This document shows, piece by piece, positions 7,886 to 16,623 of a DNA stretch of 29,952 bases. Within the stretch, counting starts at the first letter, position 1. Each line of letters begins with the position of its first letter. The stretch is taken from the NCBI GenBank assembly GCA_041567315.1, contig JBFGCA010000051.1, forward strand, positions 1 to 29,952, written 5' to 3'. Position numbers and translations under genes: made by a program. This DNA comes from JBFGCA01 sp041567315. GTDB taxonomy: Bacteria > Acidobacteriota > Thermoanaerobaculia > Multivoradales > JAHEKO01. The notes below the pieces were generated by a model, which did no database searches, was not told the DNA's origin, and saw only the letters and a list, made by a program, of their open reading frames with translations.

Positions 7886-8581
7886 TCAGACGAGACCGGG
7901 GACGAAGCGCCGGGTGCCGGCCGCGTAGTCGCGCCAGGCCTGGCCGAACTCGGCCTCCGCCTGGCGCTCCTCGAACCGCGCCAGCCACAGGTAGGCCACG
8001 ACCAGGACCGGCCACAGCAGGAGGGTCACCAGCGACGGCCAGTGGACCAGCCAGCCCAGCGTGAACAGCAGCAGGCCGGCGTACTGGGGATGGCGGACCC
8101 AGCGGTAGAGCCCGCTCGTCACCAGACCGCTCGCGCGGTGGATCTGCTGCCAGCCGGCCGCCACCAGGGTCAGGCCGGCGAGGCTCAGCAGGGTACCGAG
8201 CCGCGCCGGCCAGTGCCCGACGGCGCGGAAGTAGTCGGGCGCGATCCGCGGCACGTCGACCAGCGGCGAGAGCAGGAAAAGGACCAGCGGCCAGCCGAAC
8301 ATCTCGGTCATCAGGGCGATGGCGAAGGCCGCGAAGGCACCCTTCGACCGCCAGGTTCCCCGAGTCGGTCGGCGGTACGGCAGCAGCGCCAGGAAGCCGA
8401 CAACGATGGCGACGTTGATGGCGATCAGCCCGCCGCGGCCAAAGCGCGCCTCCAGCCAGGCAAGGGTCGGCGGCCGCCCGTGATGCGGCAGCAGCTCGAT
8501 GCCGTAGATCACCACGAAGGCGGCGACCGCCAGCCACCCGACCGCCGTCCAGACGCTCCAGCCCCGCTCGGCCTCGCCCAT
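7886..8581 (-). CDS. Isoprenylcysteine methyltransferase-like membrane protein
   Basis: A 231-residue protein with about five or six hydrophobic segments. The C-terminal half holds the ICMT/phospholipid-methyltransferase signature: SGLYRWVRHPQYAG (RHPQY at residues 163-167), then a hydrophobic pair of helices, then E204/E205, EFG near 211-213, and a TRRFVPGL tail. In this superfamily the R-H-P motif and the later Glu bind S-adenosylmethionine, and the substrate is usually a lipid or prenylated thiol within the membrane. In bacteria the true substrates are mostly unknown. The ATG lies four bases after the stop of the large GH13 gene, so it is probably co-transcribed with it, but a functional link to glucan metabolism is not evident. 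Confidence 0.85.
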   Translation of the reverse strand: MGEAERGWSVWTAVGWLAVAAFVVIYGIELLPHHGRPPTLAWLEARFGRGGLIAINVAIVVGFLALLPYRRPTRGTWRSKGAFAAFAIALMTEMFGWPLVLFLLSPLVDVPRIAPDYFRAVGHWPARLGTLLSLAGLTLVAAGWQQIHRASGLVTSGLYRWVRHPQYAGLLLFTLGWLVHWPSLVTLLLWPVLVVAYLWLARFEERQAEAEFGQAWRDYAAGTRRFVPGLV

Positions 8582-8585
8582 GGCG

Positions 8586-11500
8586 CTAAGTTACCGCGTC
8601 CGGGTCGCCGGGTGGTGCCGTGGACGGCTTTTCGGGCGGATCGGGCGCGCCGGGAGCGGTCGCGGCGCCGTCTTCGACGGCCGGATTTTGCCGGATCTCC
8701 GCGGCCGCCGACGCGGCCTCCCCGGCCCCTGTCGCCCGCTGCCGTAGCCGCCCGATGGCGACGCACCAGCCGACCACCGCCTGCGCCGCCTCGACGGGAT
8801 CGGCGCCGGCCGCCGCCGCCTCGATCTGGGCGATCGTCGCCGTCGCCAGACGCCAGTTGAGCAGCTCCTCGATGGTCTCGAGTCCGGGCGCCCGCTGGTC
8901 AGGGGTCGGGAGCTCCGGCGTGTCCGGGGCCGGCACCCCGGGGTGACGTGCGGCCTGCGCCGCCTCGCCTTTCGGGTAGGAGGACCACTCGGGCAGGACG
9001 TCGGCCAACTCGTCTGGGCCGGGTGGTGGCTGCGGCCGAAGCCAGCCGGCCACCGCCGCCCACGCGGCCAGGTTGGCCTTTCGCTCCGCGAGCTCCTCGG
9101 TACCCGGCGCGAGGGCCGCCAGCCGCCTGGCGAGCGCCTCCCGCACGGCCAGCCGGCTGGTCAGTTCGGCGCCGCCGGGCCGCAGCGAGACCAGCAGCAC
9201 GCTGCCGCACAGCGCCGCAGGAATGACGGGTTCGCCTGCGAGCCAGTCGGCCAGCCGCTCGATCTCGCGCTGGGACCTCCCGGCCCCGGGCCACGGCAGC
9301 ACGCCGGTCACCGGGGCCCTGGATGGCCGACCGGGCCGCTCGCCTTCAGAAAGCCGCCGGCTTCGTTCGGTCTCCCGCTCCGCTGACACCGCGCTACCGC
9401 TGTTGGTGGCCACCGAGTCGTTCAAGGTCCGTTGCCCGGCATCCGGCTCCACCGCGCTCGGCTGCGGAACGGCCCGATCTCCCAGGCGCGCCGCCGTTGC
9501 CCGGCCGGTGGAGCCCCGGTCGAGAGACGGCCCCTCCCCGGCCCCTCTACCTGGTCTTCTTTCTGGTGGCTTGCCGATCTGCCGCGACCGACCGCCAGCA
9601 GGTGGCTCGTGGGAAGCCGCGCGAGTGGCCCGGTTGGCGGCCAGCGAGGGCAGCTCGCACACCGCGCGCCAACCTGGCAAGGGGTCCGGCAGGTCCTGGT
9701 CCTCAGGCAGGAGGCCGGCGCTGTGAAGCTCCTCCTGGAGCCGCCGGAAATCGGCCGCCAGCGGCTCGAGCGCGGCGCTCCCGGGACCATCCAGGCCGGT
9801 GGCGGCGACGAGCCGCGCCAGCAGGTCGTCGAGCCGCTGGCGAGCCGGCTCGAGCCGGAGGTCGGCAGCCGCCTGCTCGAGGTCGGGCACCCCGGCCAGG
9901 CCGAGCCGCTCGGCTAGCGGCCGCCAACGCTCGGCCGCGGCGCCGGTCAGGGCCTGGAAGCCGCTCAGCAACACCGTGCCGTAGGGTCCCAGCTCGAGCT
10001 CCAGGCCCCGCCCGCCGGCGCCCGGGCGCAGGAACTCGAGACCGCTCAGCTCGTCTCGGTAGCGACACAGCGCGCTGCGGTCGGCGGGCAGTCCGAGCGC
10101 CGCCGCCAGGGTCTCGCTCTCGACCTCGCCGTCCGGCCGGCGGCGGGGGGCCGACTCGACCAGCCGACCGCGGACCGCGGCGGCGCGGTTGTGGAAGACC
10201 ACCAGCAGCCGCCGGCCGGCGGCGCCGGTGACAAAGGCGACGACCGCTTCGCGCGGCTTGCCGTCCTCGCCCACGAGGTCGAAGAGATGGAAGTTCTCGG
10301 CGGCGGCGAACTCGGAGCGCCGCCGCAGCAGCGGGAGGATCTGCCGCCGGTGACGTTCGACCAGCGCGGGATCGGGCTCCTCGGCCAGATAGGCGCGCCC
10401 GAACTCCATGCCGTAGCGCTCGGTGAAGCCTTCGACCTGCCCGTGGGCGAACATCGGCAGCCCCGGCAGCGTGGCCATCAGGACGCAGATCCCGAAATAA
10501 CGGTCGCCGGAGCCGAACTGCGCCACCGCCGTGCGCTCGTCCGGATTGCTCATGAAGTTGACCCAGCGGCCGAGGATGCGGGGGTCGAAGGCCAGGGTCT
10601 CGCGCAGCAGCTGCCGGAACTTGGCGTTCTCCTGATCGCGCAGCATGTTCATGAAGGCGCTGTTGTAGACCCGGTGCATCCCGAGGGTGCGAACGAAATA
10701 GCCCTCGGTCAGCCAGAAGGCCTCGGCCAGCAGCAGCGTGCCCGGCGCCTCGGCCGCCACCCGGTCCACCACCTGGCGCCAGAACTCGGCCGGCATCCGC
10801 CGGTCGAACGCCTCCTGCGAGAGGGCGTGCTCGGCGCGGGACGGGATGGCGCCGCCGCTGCCGGGCAGCGGGTGCCACAGCCGCTGGTAGTGCCGCCTGG
10901 CCAGGGTCATGGCGGCGTCGAAGCGGACGATCGGGAACCGCCGCGCCACCTCGAGGATGGTCAGGATCAACGCCTCGCGCGTCGCCGCGTCCAGATGATC
11001 GAGCTGGGCGGTGTCGTTCCAGGGGGTCGAGGTGCCGTCGTTGCCGTGGTAGAGGTAGCGCACCTCGCCCCGCGGGCGGTCCAGCCGCTTGAAGACCACC
11101 GCCGCGTCGGTGCGGTCGTAGTAGTGATCCTCGAGGAAGATGCCGACCCGTGGGTCGGGCGACAGATCGGGGCCGCCGAAGGTATACGAAGGGTAGGGGC
11201 ACTCGGCGACCGACAGGAACCGCTCCGGGTGCTCGAGGACCCAGTCGCTGTCGATCCCCATGTGGTTGGGGACCATGTCGGCGGCCAGCCGCAGCCCGTG
11301 GCCGGCGGCGCGAGCGGTCAGCGTCGCCAGCGCCTCCTCCCCACCCAGGTCGGCGGCCACCCGGTAGGCGCGGACCGAGTAGGCGGAGGCGGTGGCCTCG
11401 CGGCGGCCGCAGAGCCGCTTGATCCGCTTCGAGGCCGGGCTGCGCTCCCACACCCCGATCAGCCACAAACCGGTGAACCCCCGCCCGGCCAGCTCGGCCA

Positions 11501-12680
11501 GCGCCGCGTCGGGGATCTGGTCCAGCCGCCGGACGGGGCGCCCCTCGCTCTTGGAGAGCTGATCCAGCCACACGGCCAGGTTCTTGGCCACCAGCACCAG
11601 CCCCGGCATCCAGCCGACGTCGGGGCTGTAGCGCGCCTCGTGGACCGCCAGCTCGGACATCGCCGGCACCTCGGCCGGGCCGGGCCCGGGCGGGAAGCGC
11701 GGCCGCTCCTCCTCGGCCAGCAGGTCGAGCCCGCTGGCGATCCGCGCCTCGCCGCTGCCCAGCACCGGCCGCCAGCGCTCGAGCACGAAGCGGAGCTGAC
11801 CGGCCAACGAGTCGGGGCTGTGGCGGGCCGGCGCCTGGAGCAGTTCGAGCAGCGAGCGCGCTCGCAGCGAGCCCATGCCCGGCGAGTCTGCGACCGGCGA
11901 GTCTGCACCCGCCTCGGCAATCGTGCCGCCCGGGTCCAGTGCGGGTGGAGCCGGGCGAGCTGCCAGGAACTCGGCCAGCACCGCCGTCAGCGAGGTCCAT
12001 CCCGGTCCTCCCGCCGGCCCGCCGGAGTGCAGCGCCGCCACTGGCCGTCGCAGCGCGGGATTGGCGTCCAGCAGCCAGAAGACCAGAAGGCCCCGCAGCA
12101 GGTTCTGGCGTCGCGCCGCGCCGCCGTCGCCGACCGCCGCCGCCGGGGTTGTCGGCCCCTCCCCAGGCCGATCCGTCGCGGACAGCGCCGGCCCCTCTGC
12201 GTACCGGCTCGGCCGAGCCTCTCCCGCCGGCGCCGCGGACAGTCCCACGGCCAGCCCATCGGCCGACTGCGGGCGCGGCTCGCCGAGCGCCTCTACCCGG
12301 AGCGCCGCCGACGGCCCGAGGCTCGGGACCGAGCCGTTGGGCTCCGCCGCCGCGTCCTGAAACTCCTCGGCAAAGCTCTCGAGGACCTGGTCGACCCGTT
12401 GCTCACCCAGCCGGCGATCCAGCAGCTCGAGGGCGTCGCGCAGCAGGCCCGGATCCAGCTCGAGACAGCGCGTCAGCAGCAGGTTGAGCGTCTCCTCGAG
12501 CAGGCTGTAGGCGTTGAGCTGCCCGGCCCTGAGCGGCGGGCCGGAGCCGCCGGCGCCGAGACGCTCGGCCAGCCGCCGCGCGGCGGCGAAGCCGCCGACG
12601 GCCAGCCGCCCGGAGACGGTCGCGCCCGGCTCCGCCGCCAACAGGCGGCGGCGCGCCGCCCGCGTCAGCAGCAGACTCAT
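8586..12680 (-). CDS. Large GH13 (alpha-amylase family) protein with extra helical domains
   Basis: 1364 residues, no signal peptide. Residues ~390-790 form the GH13 barrel: region I ADMVPNH (D468 to H473), region II VRFDAAM with the nucleophile at D588 and Arg at R586, region III LLLAEAF with acid/base E653, and region IV FMSNPDE with D714. In region IV, Pro713 replaces the His common in GH13 enzymes; GlgE-type maltosyltransferases are also remembered to lack that His. Residues ~1-110 and ~180-350 are helical and Leu-rich. Two Arg/Ser/Pro/Gly-rich linkers (residues ~110-190 and ~1015-1130) separate further helical parts, and the tail is Pro/Ala-rich. The reaction is not settled: alpha-glucan hydrolase or glucanosyl/maltosyl transferase. 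The position directly downstream of glgC (73 bp) favours cytoplasmic storage-glucan metabolism. The ATG has no clear Shine-Dalgarno. Confidence 0.88.
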   Translation of the reverse strand: MSLLLTRAARRRLLAAEPGATVSGRLAVGGFAAARRLAERLGAGGSGPPLRAGQLNAYSLLEETLNLLLTRCLELDPGLLRDALELLDRRLGEQRVDQVLESFAEEFQDAAAEPNGSVPSLGPSAALRVEALGEPRPQSADGLAVGLSAAPAGEARPSRYAEGPALSATDRPGEGPTTPAAAVGDGGAARRQNLLRGLLVFWLLDANPALRRPVAALHSGGPAGGPGWTSLTAVLAEFLAARPAPPALDPGGTIAEAGADSPVADSPGMGSLRARSLLELLQAPARHSPDSLAGQLRFVLERWRPVLGSGEARIASGLDLLAEEERPRFPPGPGPAEVPAMSELAVHEARYSPDVGWMPGLVLVAKNLAVWLDQLSKSEGRPVRRLDQIPDAALAELAGRGFTGLWLIGVWERSPASKRIKRLCGRREATASAYSVRAYRVAADLGGEEALATLTARAAGHGLRLAADMVPNHMGIDSDWVLEHPERFLSVAECPYPSYTFGGPDLSPDPRVGIFLEDHYYDRTDAAVVFKRLDRPRGEVRYLYHGNDGTSTPWNDTAQLDHLDAATREALILTILEVARRFPIVRFDAAMTLARRHYQRLWHPLPGSGGAIPSRAEHALSQEAFDRRMPAEFWRQVVDRVAAEAPGTLLLAEAFWLTEGYFVRTLGMHRVYNSAFMNMLRDQENAKFRQLLRETLAFDPRILGRWVNFMSNPDERTAVAQFGSGDRYFGICVLMATLPGLPMFAHGQVEGFTERYGMEFGRAYLAEEPDPALVERHRRQILPLLRRRSEFAAAENFHLFDLVGEDGKPREAVVAFVTGAAGRRLLVVFHNRAAAVRGRLVESAPRRRPDGEVESETLAAALGLPADRSALCRYRDELSGLEFLRPGAGGRGLELELGPYGTVLLSGFQALTGAAAERWRPLAERLGLAGVPDLEQAAADLRLEPARQRLDDLLARLVAATGLDGPGSAALEPLAADFRRLQEELHSAGLLPEDQDLPDPLPGWRAVCELPSLAANRATRAASHEPPAGGRSRQIGKPPERRPGRGAGEGPSLDRGSTGRATAARLGDRAVPQPSAVEPDAGQRTLNDSVATNSGSAVSAERETERSRRLSEGERPGRPSRAPVTGVLPWPGAGRSQREIERLADWLAGEPVIPAALCGSVLLVSLRPGGAELTSRLAVREALARRLAALAPGTEELAERKANLAAWAAVAGWLRPQPPPGPDELADVLPEWSSYPKGEAAQAARHPGVPAPDTPELPTPDQRAPGLETIEELLNWRLATATIAQIEAAAAGADPVEAAQAVVGWCVAIGRLRQRATGAGEAASAAAEIRQNPAVEDGAATAPGAPDPPEKPSTAPPGDPDAVT
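9429..9515. repeat. Imperfect palindrome and 12-bp direct repeat inside a linker of the GH13 gene
   Basis: GGCTCCACCG (9445-9454) is the reverse complement of CGGTGGAGCC (9506-9515). Inside it, AACGGC and GCCGTT form a second nested pair. The 12-mer CCGTTGCCCGGC occurs at 9429-9440 and again at 9494-9505. The block lies in the low-complexity Arg/Ser-rich linker after the catalytic domain. It may be a small inserted palindromic unit or just GC-rich drift. Confidence 0.45.
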
Positions 12681-12753
12681 CGCAGCGGTGGACGCCCGCG
12701 ACGGGCGGCCCGGGCGGGCTCGGTGCGCCGCTCGAGCGCCGTGCGGGCCCCGG

Positions 12754-14019
12754 TCACACCTCGGTGCCGGGCGGGATGACGGCGCCGCGCGGGACGACGA
12801 TCACCCCGCCGCGAATGGCGTAGTTGTCGGCGGTCGCCTCCTCGAGTCCGGCGGCGTTGATCAGCCGGGAGCCGTCGCCGATCCGGGCGTCCAGATCGAC
12901 GATGGCGCCGCGGATCTCGCAGTCGCGACCGATCCCGAGCCCCGGCAGCCCGACGTCGGGGGCCCCCCACTCGTACCGGTTGGCTCCCATGATGATGCTG
13001 CGCTCGATCCGCGTGCCGCTACGCACCATCGAGCGGATGCCGACGATCGAATGGCTGATCGAGGACTTCGACAGGATGCACCCCTCCGCCACCACCGACT
13101 GGCGTACCTGGCAGTCGTCGATCTTGGTGCCCGGGAGGAAGCGCGGATGGGTGAAGAACGGGGTCTCGGAGCTGTAGAAGTTGAGCGGCGGCACCGGCAC
13201 GGTCAGCTCGAGGTTGGCCTGGTGGAAAGCGGCGATGGTCCCGATGTCGCGCCAGTAGCCCGGATATCCGAAGGCGTAGACCCGCCGCTCGGGGACCGCG
13301 GCGGGGATCACCTCGTGACCGAAGTCGGTGGCGGGGGTGCCGTCCAGCAGCTCGTTGAGGACCTCGGGCTGGAAGACGTAGATGCCCATGCTGACCAGGC
13401 AGCGATCGGCGGCGGCCTCGAACCCCAGCCGCTCGAGGGTGGCGGGCGGCACCACCAGCTCGTCGACCTGGGCGGCCTCCTTGGGCTTCTCCACGAACTC
13501 CACCACCCGCCCGTCGGCGTCGATCTTCATCACCCCGAACGAGCCCGCGCGGTCGCGGTGGACGGCGCTCACCGCCACCGTCAGCTCGGCCCTGCGCTCT
13601 CGGTGCCAACCCAGAAAGTCGACCAGTGCCATCAAGTAGAGCTGGTCGCCGGACAGCACCAGCACCTCGGAGGGGCGCTGGTAGTTGATCCGCGCCAGGT
13701 TCTGTCGCACCGCGTCGGCGGTGCCCTGGTACCAGTCGCGGTTCTCCTCCTTCTGCTCCGCCGCCAGGATGTTGACGAAGCCGCGGCTGAAGACGTCGAA
13801 GCGGTAGGTCTGCGCGATGTGGCGGTGCAGGCTGGCGCTATTGAACTGGGTGAGGACGTAGATCCGCTCGATCCCGGCGTGCAGGCTGTTCGAGATCGGG
13901 ATGTCGATGAGCCGGAACTTGCCGGCCAGCGGCACCGCCGGCTTGGCGCGGTCGCGGGTCAGCGGCCACAGGCGAGTGCCCTGACCGCCACCCAGAATCG
14001 CCGTCACGACGTCGCGCAC
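12754..14019 (-). CDS. glgC: Glucose-1-phosphate adenylyltransferase (ADP-glucose pyrophosphorylase)
   Basis: A 421-residue protein, normal family length. It makes ADP-glucose from ATP and glucose-1-phosphate, the committed step of bacterial glycogen synthesis, in the cytoplasm. The N-terminal nucleotidyltransferase motif GGGQGTRLWPLT starts at residue 10, followed by KPAVPLAGKFRLIDIPISN. The VLSGDQLYLM segment carries the metal-binding Asp, and YWRDIGT is the sugar-phosphate region. The C-terminal third has hexapeptide-like turns of a left-handed beta-helix (SILSKSSISHSIVG, CEIRGAIVDLDARIGDG). The start is GTG, with GGGGTGA just upstream. There is 112 bp to the pyruvate kinase gene and 73 bp to the GH13 gene, so it probably belongs to the same minus-strand run, linking glycolysis genes to storage-glucan genes. 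Confidence 0.96.
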   Translation of the reverse strand: MRDVVTAILGGGQGTRLWPLTRDRAKPAVPLAGKFRLIDIPISNSLHAGIERIYVLTQFNSASLHRHIAQTYRFDVFSRGFVNILAAEQKEENRDWYQGTADAVRQNLARINYQRPSEVLVLSGDQLYLMALVDFLGWHRERRAELTVAVSAVHRDRAGSFGVMKIDADGRVVEFVEKPKEAAQVDELVVPPATLERLGFEAAADRCLVSMGIYVFQPEVLNELLDGTPATDFGHEVIPAAVPERRVYAFGYPGYWRDIGTIAAFHQANLELTVPVPPLNFYSSETPFFTHPRFLPGTKIDDCQVRQSVVAEGCILSKSSISHSIVGIRSMVRSGTRIERSIIMGANRYEWGAPDVGLPGLGIGRDCEIRGAIVDLDARIGDGSRLINAAGLEEATADNYAIRGGVIVVPRGAVIPPGTEV

Positions 14020-14131
14020 CGTTCACCCCGGCGGGGACAGCGGGCCCGCCTTCCCGTCCCCGGCAGCGCTCGCCGGAGTGCTGTCATTGTGGACGATTTG
14101 CCCCACCCGGGCAAGCGAGCGGCGGTCGGCC

Positions 14132-15568
14132 TCACCCCCCGAGGCCGGGCTCGGCGCCGATTCGGTGGAGCTTGATGAAGTTGGTGACCGCGCGGCGGCC
14201 GGGGGGGATGCCGGCCACCATCACCACCCCTTCGCCGGGCTCGCAGAGGCCCTGCTCGACCATCACCGCGTCGGCGCGGGCGATCATCTCGTCGGTCGAG
14301 CGGCAGCGCTCGAAGCGCATCGCCTGGACGCCACGGTAGAGGGCCATCCGCTGGTAGGTGGCGGGCACCGGAGTGAAGGCCAGCACCCGGGCCCGGGGGC
14401 GGTACTTGGAGAGCAGCCGGGCGGTGGCGCCGGATTCGGTGAAGGCGACGATGGTCCGCATGCCCAGCGAGTCGGCGGCCTCCACCGCGGCCTTGGCGGT
14501 GGCCGCCGGGAACGGCTCCTCCTCGGCCAGGAAGCCGACCGGACCGGGTCCCCGCCCGCTGCTCTCGATCTCGCGGCAGATGGCCGCCATGGTGCGGACC
14601 GCGCGAGCCGGATAGCGCCCGGCCGCGGTCTCGCCCGAGAGCATCACGGCGTCGGTGCCCTGCAAGACCGACCCCGCCACGTCGCTGACCTCGGCCCGGG
14701 TGGGCCGCGGCGCCTGGATCATCGACTCCAGCATCTCGGTGGCGGTGATCGACAGGCGCCCCCGGCGGTTGGACCGCTCGAGGATCTCGCTCTGCACCAG
14801 CGGCAGTCGCTCGAGCGGCAGCTCGACGCCGAGGTCGCCTCGCGCCACCATCGCGCCGTCGGCGACGGTCAGGATCTCGTCCAGGTGCTCGTAGGCCTCC
14901 CCCAGCTCGATCTTGGCGATCACCGGCATCCCACTGCCCGCCAGCCGTGCCACCTCGCGGACGTCGGCCGCCGAGCGCACGAAGGACGCGGCCACCAGGT
15001 CCACCTCCAGGCGCCGCCCGAAGGCCAGGTCTTTACGGTCCTTGTCGGTCACCGCCGGCACCCGCAGCGCGGTGCCCGGGAAGGCCGCCCCCTGGTGGTC
15101 GCGGAGGGTGCCACCCACTTGCACCTCGGCCAGCAGTGCCTGGTCGCGGCGGCCGGTGACCTCGAGCCGGAGCAGCCCGTCGGCCAGCACCACCGCCCGG
15201 CCCGGCCCCAGGTCTTCCAGGAGGTGCGGATAGTCGACGTAGAGGGTCCCCGCGTCGCCCTGCCCGCCGCCGGCCAGCAGCCGCACCTCGGCCCCGGCCG
15301 CCAGCTCGACGGCGCCGCCCGCGAAGGTCCCGACCCGGATCTTGGGGCCCTGGACGTCCTGGAGCAGGGCCACCGGCCGGCCGGCGGCGGCGGCCGCCTG
15401 GCGCACCCAGCCGGCCCAGCGCTCGTGGGTCGGATGATCGCCGTGCGAGAAATTGAGCCGGGCGACGTCCATGCCCGCCGCCACCAGCTCGGTGATCGCC
15501 TCGGGCGAGTCGCAGGCCGGTCCCAGGGTGGCGATGATCTTGGTCTTGCGGTCCACGGCGGCGCCCAC
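14132..15568 (-). CDS. pyk: Pyruvate kinase
   Basis: A 478-residue protein. It converts phosphoenolpyruvate and ADP to pyruvate and ATP. The N-terminus RKTKIIATLGPA and the RLNFSHG motif (residues 37-43) form the catalytic barrel start. The lidding B domain follows at about residues 70-165. MVARGDLGVELPLERLPLVQ and DAVMLSGETAAGRYP are the classic barrel motifs, and the C-terminal allosteric domain runs to the end. The usual IEN of the signature is IEL here, and TATQM is TATEM. The start is GTG at 15568, two bases after the glucokinase stop, so translation is probably coupled; an internal GTG four codons later is an alternative. PpdK encoded upstream catalyses the reversible counter-reaction. 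Confidence 0.96.
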   Translation of the reverse strand: MGAAVDRKTKIIATLGPACDSPEAITELVAAGMDVARLNFSHGDHPTHERWAGWVRQAAAAAGRPVALLQDVQGPKIRVGTFAGGAVELAAGAEVRLLAGGGQGDAGTLYVDYPHLLEDLGPGRAVVLADGLLRLEVTGRRDQALLAEVQVGGTLRDHQGAAFPGTALRVPAVTDKDRKDLAFGRRLEVDLVAASFVRSAADVREVARLAGSGMPVIAKIELGEAYEHLDEILTVADGAMVARGDLGVELPLERLPLVQSEILERSNRRGRLSITATEMLESMIQAPRPTRAEVSDVAGSVLQGTDAVMLSGETAAGRYPARAVRTMAAICREIESSGRGPGPVGFLAEEEPFPAATAKAAVEAADSLGMRTIVAFTESGATARLLSKYRPRARVLAFTPVPATYQRMALYRGVQAMRFERCRSTDEMIARADAVMVEQGLCEPGEGVVMVAGIPPGRRAVTNFIKLHRIGAEPGLGG

Positions 15569-15570
15569 TC

Positions 15571-16554
15571 TCAGCCGGCGCCCGACGCCGGCGCTCCGAC
15601 GGGCGGCCCCGCCAACGCCCGCGCGGCGCCGCGCAGGGCCACGTCGGGCGCGCTGATCAGGAGCACCGGGACCGGCTCCAGGTAGCCCGCGAAGCGGCCC
15701 TTGTCGACGAAGCGGGCCACAAAGCGTGCAACGTCGAAGGCCTTCCCCATCGCCGGCAGCACGCCTCCGCCCAGGTAGACGCCGCCGAGGGCCCCGGCGG
15801 TCAGTGCGAGATCCCCCGCCACCGCCCCAAGCCAGCCGCAGAACAGCGCCACCGCCTCGGCCGCTGCTTCGTCGCCGGTGGTGGCGGCGGCCACCACCTC
15901 CTCGGGACGCAGGTCGGCGGCCGTCCCGCCCCGGAGTTCACCGACGGCGCGGTGGAGATTGACCAGCCCGGGCCCCGACAGCGCCCGCTCGGCCGAGACG
16001 TGCCCGAAGCGGCGTCCCAGGGCCTGCGCCACCTGCCACTCGCGCTCGTTGGTGGCAGCCAGGTCGCCGTGTCCGCCCTCGCTGGCCAGAGCGGTCCAGC
16101 CGTCCCCGGCTGCAACCAGGATCGAGACCCCGAGCCCGGTCCCCGGACCCAGCACCGCGATCGGTGCGGCGGTGCGCGGCGTGCCCGGCTTGAGAATCCG
16201 GGTGTCGGTGGCGGCGAGGTGCGGCACCCCGAGGGCCAGGGCGGTGAAGTCGTTGAGCACCTCGAGCCGCTCCAGCCCGAGCTCGTCGCGCACCCCGGCG
16301 ATCGAAAAGCTCCAGTCCAGGTTGGTCAGCCGCACCTCGTCGCCGGTGACCGGCGAGGCCACCGCCACCGCAGCGCGGGTCGGGCGCTCGGCTACCGGCA
16401 GACCCCCGAGGTAGGAGGCCAGGGCGGCCGCCAGACCAGGCAGCTCCGCGCACTCGGCCCGGCGCCCGTGGACCAGCTGGCCGTCCGACCCCGCGAGCGC
16501 GAACCGGACGTGGGTGCCCCCGACGTCGGCAACCAGGACCCGCGACGCCGGCAC
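15571..16554 (-). CDS. glk: Glucokinase (Glk family)
   Basis: A 327-residue protein starting at the GTG at 16554, chosen because GAGGA lies six bases upstream and the conserved N-terminus SRVLVADVGGTHVRFAL begins there; the frame is open much further upstream but that part is not protein-like. It phosphorylates glucose with ATP to glucose-6-phosphate. Visible motifs are the phosphate loop DVGGTH (residues 10-15), the catalytic LNDF with Asp102, GPGTGLG, and the sugar-binding EGGHGDLA. It is the Escherichia coli Glk type, not ROK (no CXCGXXGC zinc motif). It sits two bases upstream of pyk. The 263 bp in front of it contain a large palindromic repeat, so it may be transcribed partly on its own. 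Confidence 0.93.
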   Translation of the reverse strand: MPASRVLVADVGGTHVRFALAGSDGQLVHGRRAECAELPGLAAALASYLGGLPVAERPTRAAVAVASPVTGDEVRLTNLDWSFSIAGVRDELGLERLEVLNDFTALALGVPHLAATDTRILKPGTPRTAAPIAVLGPGTGLGVSILVAAGDGWTALASEGGHGDLAATNEREWQVAQALGRRFGHVSAERALSGPGLVNLHRAVGELRGGTAADLRPEEVVAAATTGDEAAAEAVALFCGWLGAVAGDLALTAGALGGVYLGGGVLPAMGKAFDVARFVARFVDKGRFAGYLEPVPVLLISAPDVALRGAARALAGPPVGAPASGAG

Positions 16555-16560
16555 GCCTAT

Positions 16561-16565
16561 TCCTC
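16561..16565 (-). promoter_or_regulatory. Shine-Dalgarno site deciding the glk start
   Basis: GAGGA on the minus strand, six bases before the GTG at 16554. It fixes the glucokinase start within a much longer open frame. Confidence 0.7.
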
Positions 16566-16623
16566 GGCCGGGCACCCGCCTGCCCGGCACGTCACCCGGC
16601 GCCGCCCAATGGCACTCGCAGCT

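Noticed and set aside
10191..12779. Plus-strand open frame of about 860 codons opposite the GH13 gene
   Set aside because: His/Arg/Gly/Gln-rich translation without motifs; the minus strand has full GH13 catalytic regions in the same bases.
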